In this document: positions 61,073 to 64,000 of the stretch, piece by piece
Layout of the letters: each line of letters opens with the position of its first letter
How positions within the stretch are numbered: the first letter of the stretch is position 1
Position numbers and translations under genes: made by a program
The notes under the pieces: generated by a model
Seen by the model: only the letters and a program-made list of their open reading frames with translations
The model's database searches: none
Told to the model about the DNA's origin: nothing
Source: Anaerolineaceae bacterium
GTDB taxonomy: Bacteria > Chloroflexota > Anaerolineae > Anaerolineales > Anaerolineaceae
Assembly (NCBI GenBank): GCA_016841365.1
Contig: JAENZI010000015.1
Span: 1 to 64,000, forward strand
Direction of reading: 5' to 3'
Length of the DNA stretch: 64,000 bases

Positions 61073-62035
61073 TTAATCTTCGTCTTGTTGATTATCCGTC
61101 TGGTCCAGCGGCTTAAGCCAGGGCCAGCGTTCTTCCGGCGGGATCTGCTCTTTGGGTTCAGATTCGGTTAGTCGAATCGTAACCACTGATGGCGGCTGAG
61201 ATGCGTTAGCAGTATCCATTGATTGTCCCAGGTTAGCGTTGACGCCCTTTTGCAGGTTCTGGTATTCCTGTGTGGCGGCATATTGACGCAATTGATTGAT
61301 TCGGCGGATGAGCATCGGGTGGCTCTGGAAAACCTCTGCCAGGCGATTGCTGACATCATCATCTTCTCTATCGATAGCAGCCATAGCCTGATCAAAATCG
61401 CGCTGACTGCGCACCTCCGGCGCGACAAGTTTGACCAGGGCGGACACCGCCAGGTTCAAATTCCCACAAGCCAACAACCCCGCCCGGTCAGCCGAAAATT
61501 CACACATCCGGCTCCACCAGCGGAAAGCAGCATACAGGATCACCGATGCGCCAAACGGGGCTGGAATACCCGCCATGCCGCCAATGATGGTGTTCAACCA
61601 GGTGTGCCCCAATGCCACATGCCCCATTTCGTGCCCAATGATAAATTTCAGCTCGCCCGGCGACATCACCTTCAGCAGCGGTGAATACAACACCAACACC
61701 TTTGGGGTTTCAATGCCAAAAGTGTAAGCGTTCATCTGGTTCTTTTCCACAAGGTAAACATCCACAGGTCCGGGTTGAAGCTTCAACTGACATTCATCCA
61801 CCACTTCGTCAAGCGCGGGGGTTTGCAGTTCATTCACCAAAACCGCCTGCCGCATCAGTCCTTTATGATGCGAACGGATCATCACTGCGCTGAGCACAAA
61901 CATACCAATGATAAAAATGCCGCTCACACAGAAGGTGAAGGTGGATGTCAGGACAATCACTGCCCCCACGAGCAGAACGGTGATGGCAAGCACCACCCCT
62001 TCATTATCATAACGGTAACGGCGCGATCGGAACAT
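61073..62035 (-). CDS. M48-family membrane metallopeptidase
   Basis: The 320-residue protein has two N-terminal membrane helices (residues about 13-50), a zinc site FIIGHEMGHVALGHT near residue 135 and a third ligand in the CEFSADRAGLLA segment near residue 195. A third hydrophobic segment lies between (IIGGMAGIPAPFGASVILYA). The C-terminal 60 residues are polar and look disordered. Family members such as HtpX degrade damaged membrane proteins. It starts two bases after the pyrF-pyrE stop, which suggests cotranscription with pyrimidine genes. Confidence 0.87.
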   Translation of the reverse strand: MFRSRRYRYDNEGVVLAITVLLVGAVIVLTSTFTFCVSGIFIIGMFVLSAVMIRSHHKGLMRQAVLVNELQTPALDEVVDECQLKLQPGPVDVYLVEKNQMNAYTFGIETPKVLVLYSPLLKVMSPGELKFIIGHEMGHVALGHTWLNTIIGGMAGIPAPFGASVILYAAFRWWSRMCEFSADRAGLLACGNLNLAVSALVKLVAPEVRSQRDFDQAMAAIDREDDDVSNRLAEVFQSHPMLIRRINQLRQYAATQEYQNLQKGVNANLGQSMDTANASQPPSVVTIRLTESEPKEQIPPEERWPWLKPLDQTDNQQDED

Positions 62036-62037
62036 TT

Positions 62038-63480
62038 CTAAGCCTGGCTTTCTCCAGTCGTTGTTAGAAATTCTCTGACGCGCATAATTTGCTCACCGGG
62101 AAGGCGATTTGTCTCCTCCCAATAATCCAACAACTGCGTCAGCGTAAACAACGAGTGCATCCGGATGCCGCGCTGCGCCAAAGCTTGTTTAGCGCCAGAT
62201 TCGCGGTCGATCAACACCACCACATCGCGCACGACCAGCCCGACTGCATTCAGTTTATCGATCGCCTCAAATTTACTGCCGCCTGTCGTAGCCAGGTCAT
62301 CGATCAAAACAATGCTTTCGCCTGCCTCAAACACACCTTCAATATCAGCCGAAGTGCCGTAGGATTTGGCAGTCTTGCGCGGGTAGATCATCGGGTAATT
62401 CCCCTGCAGGCTGACGGCTGTGGCTATCGGCAGCCCAGCATAGGGCAGCCCGGCAATCCGGTCAAACTTCAATGTCTTCAAAAGGCGGACATAAGCGGCC
62501 GCCACCTGGCTCATCCATCCCGGAAAAGCCACCAGCCGGCGCAGATCGATATAAATCGGGGAAACGATCCCCGACTTGAGTGTGAACTCGCCAAAGCGGA
62601 CACAGCCCATTGAAAGCAACCCCTCAACCAGCGGGGTCTCAAAATGGCCTTCTCGCGTTTTGCGGCGTTTGGCATGCGGGATGGTTGCTTCCTGCGCTTC
62701 TCTGAAGCGTAAGGTCAGGTCACGGGCGGCTTTTGATGGATCCTCCGCGCGGGAAATCCCGCGGCTGACATTAATCAACAGCCCCAACCGATCCTCCCGC
62801 AAACCGGCTTGCATGGCTGTGTTCAAATCTGCGCCCTGCGCACCAAGCCCCGGGGCAAGCAGCCATTGATCCGGTGCCATCTCACGCACCCGACGCAGCG
62901 CATCCGGGAAGGTCGCCCCCACCACCAGGCCGATATTATTCCCTGTACCCCACTCCGCTGCCAGACCGGCAACCTTCTCATACACCATCATCAACCGGTA
63001 GTGTCCTCCAAGAGGCAGGTCCTGCAAATCCACTGAACCGGGATTGCTGGTCTTACATAATAAGAACACGCCCTTTTCAGGGTCCTCCAGAAAAGGGGAT
63101 AGCGAATCGTAACCTAAATAAGGGCTGAGGGTGATCGCATCTGCACCTAAGACATTGAAAGCAGCGTGGGCATAAGCCTGCGCTGTTGAGGCGATATCGC
63201 CGCGTTTCGCATCCAGGATGACCGGGATGTCATCAGGCACTGCCTGGATCACACTGTGCAGTACCTCCCAACCTTCAACGCCCAGGGCTTCGAAAAATGC
63301 CGAGTTAGGTTTAAAAGCCAGGGCATAAGTGTGGGTGGACTCTATCAAGCGCAAGCAAAAATCCCTGGCCGCAGCACCCGTCTGTTCGGGCAGGTCCTCG
63401 AGATGCGGGTCCAAACCCACACATAGCAATGAATTAATTGATTTTGCACGCTGATCGAGTTTTTCAAAAAATGAAAGCAT
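62038..63480 (-). CDS. pyrFE: Bifunctional orotidine-5'-phosphate decarboxylase / orotate phosphoribosyltransferase
   Basis: This 480-residue fusion carries out the last two steps of UMP synthesis in reverse domain order. Residues 1-275 are a type 2 OMP decarboxylase: LCVGLDPHLEDLP, AFKPNSAFFEALG and the catalytic VILDAKRGDIASTAQAYA near residue 90. Residues from about 290 form orotate phosphoribosyltransferase with FGEFTLKSGIVSPIYIDLR, the PRPP motif IVLIDDLATTGGSKFEAI near residue 385 and ERG-type loops. The decarboxylase comes first, opposite to the eukaryotic UMP synthase. GAGGTGA precedes the ATG. The pyrB gene lies upstream. Confidence 0.93.
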   Translation of the reverse strand: MLSFFEKLDQRAKSINSLLCVGLDPHLEDLPEQTGAAARDFCLRLIESTHTYALAFKPNSAFFEALGVEGWEVLHSVIQAVPDDIPVILDAKRGDIASTAQAYAHAAFNVLGADAITLSPYLGYDSLSPFLEDPEKGVFLLCKTSNPGSVDLQDLPLGGHYRLMMVYEKVAGLAAEWGTGNNIGLVVGATFPDALRRVREMAPDQWLLAPGLGAQGADLNTAMQAGLREDRLGLLINVSRGISRAEDPSKAARDLTLRFREAQEATIPHAKRRKTREGHFETPLVEGLLSMGCVRFGEFTLKSGIVSPIYIDLRRLVAFPGWMSQVAAAYVRLLKTLKFDRIAGLPYAGLPIATAVSLQGNYPMIYPRKTAKSYGTSADIEGVFEAGESIVLIDDLATTGGSKFEAIDKLNAVGLVVRDVVVLIDRESGAKQALAQRGIRMHSLFTLTQLLDYWEETNRLPGEQIMRVREFLTTTGESQA

Positions 63481-63562
63481 GATTCACCTCACGACCTAAC
63501 CAGGATGGCATTAATTGTAATGCCAATTTCACCACGAAATAGTTCATCCTAAGCCACAGCAA

Positions 63563-64000
63563 TCAGGCTTTGCCCAGTACCATCGCCAACAATGCCATAC
63601 GGATATACAGCCCATATTCCATCTGCCTGAAGTAAGCCGCCCGGGGATCATCATCCACAGCCATTTCAATCTCCCACACGCGGGGCAGCGGGTGCATCAC
63701 GATCATTTTGTCCTTTGCGCGCAACAATGTTTCGGTTGTGACGCCATAAGCACCTTTCAGGGATTCATGTATATTGGGGTCCTCAAGGCGCTCTTTTTGA
63801 ACCCGGGTGACATACAACACATCCGTCTCTGCCAGCACTGGTTCCAGACTGGTGAACGATGCTTGCGGTATTCCGGATTCCTCAATTTCTGTCATGATCT
63901 CACGCGGCATGGCGAGCACATCAGGTGAAACATAATTCAATCTAACATCATATAAAGTCAGCAGCCTGGCGAGTGAGTGCACCGTGCGCCCATATCTCAA
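63563..64000 (-). CDS. pyrB: Aspartate carbamoyltransferase catalytic chain, C-terminal part
   Basis: The gene runs off the right edge; 145 C-terminal residues are visible. The enzyme makes carbamoyl-aspartate in the pyrimidine pathway. RYGRTVHSLARLLTLYDV is the aspartate-domain start, VLYVTRVQKERLED is the RxQxER loop, and MHPLPRVWEIEMAVDDDPRA is the active-site loop, followed by YFRQMEYGLYIRMALLAMVL. In most members the loop reads HPLPRVDEI; here the aspartate is tryptophan. It lies 82 bases upstream of pyrF-pyrE on the same strand. Confidence 0.92.
   Translation of the reverse strand: MRYGRTVHSLARLLTLYDVRLNYVSPDVLAMPREIMTEIEESGIPQASFTSLEPVLAETDVLYVTRVQKERLEDPNIHESLKGAYGVTTETLLRAKDKMIVMHPLPRVWEIEMAVDDDPRAAYFRQMEYGLYIRMALLAMVLGKA

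Noticed and set aside
1-64000. tRNA, rRNA, prophage or transposase genes
   Set aside because: I looked through the intergenic gaps and protein set and saw no cloverleaf, rRNA segment, integrase or transposase; weak or unusual RNAs could be missed by eye.

Overview
The window looks like chromosomal DNA of an anaerobic, fermentative member of the Chloroflexota, most likely class Anaerolineae. This is an inference from gene content: an FMN-riboswitch-controlled RibXY-type riboflavin importer (a transporter type known from Chloroflexi), a NurA/HerA/Rad50-like DNA-processing cluster, a sugar ABC system with xylose genes, a probable selenoprotein, and several families of intergenic repeats. No rRNA, tRNA, CRISPR array, prophage or transposase was found. 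Apart from one AT-rich HNH nuclease gene, the coding DNA looks uniform.

Layout. 1-1.5 kb: composite intergenic repeats around a membrane-protein gene. 1.5-7.6 kb: a tight minus-strand operon nurA, HAS-barrel-like gene, herA, sbcC/rad50-like gene. 7.8-12.8 kb: rplS, a class I amidotransferase-like hydrolase, and a heterodimeric ABC exporter with one degenerate ATP site. 12.9-15.7 kb: sigma70-type promoter, FMN riboswitch, terminator, then permease, binding protein and ATPase of a riboflavin ABC importer. 15.7-25.6 kb: a minus-strand xylose/xylan regulon (LacI regulator, binding protein, two permeases, xylA, GH3 glycosidase, xylB) with a strong promoter and two LacI-type operators. 25.8-34 kb: solitary HNH nuclease, sugar nucleotidyltransferase, small protein, aminotransferase, an array of 136-bp repeats, TgpA-like transglutaminase, PfkB kinase and PPK2.

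34-41 kb (minus): phosphatase, rarA, 2-hydroxyacid dehydrogenase, two CoA-transferase subunits, a small membrane protein and a P5C-dehydrogenase-type aldehyde dehydrogenase. Together these suggest proline/glutamate fermentation. 41-44 kb (plus): two alpha/beta hydrolases, a peroxiredoxin-like gene with an in-frame UGA at the catalytic cysteine followed by a SECIS-like hairpin, and an NAD(P)-binding protein. 44-46.8 kb: ArsR/SmtB repressor and P1B ATPase with a 12-2-12 operator. 46.9-48.5 kb: mgtE behind a structured leader that has a possible acidic leader peptide and a terminator. 49-64 kb: prolyl oligopeptidase, DEDDh exonuclease, LysE transporter, a second copy of the 136-bp repeat array in inverse orientation, membrane protein, recJ, a CcrM-like methyltransferase, PepF, an MFS transporter, a GNAT protein, an M48 protease, a pyrF-pyrE fusion and the 3' part of pyrB.

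The points most worth following up are the UGA-containing peroxiredoxin, the nurA-HAS-herA-rad50 cassette, the mgtE leader, the CcrM-like methylase outside Alphaproteobacteria, and the palindromic 91-bp elements arrayed with 136-bp periodicity.
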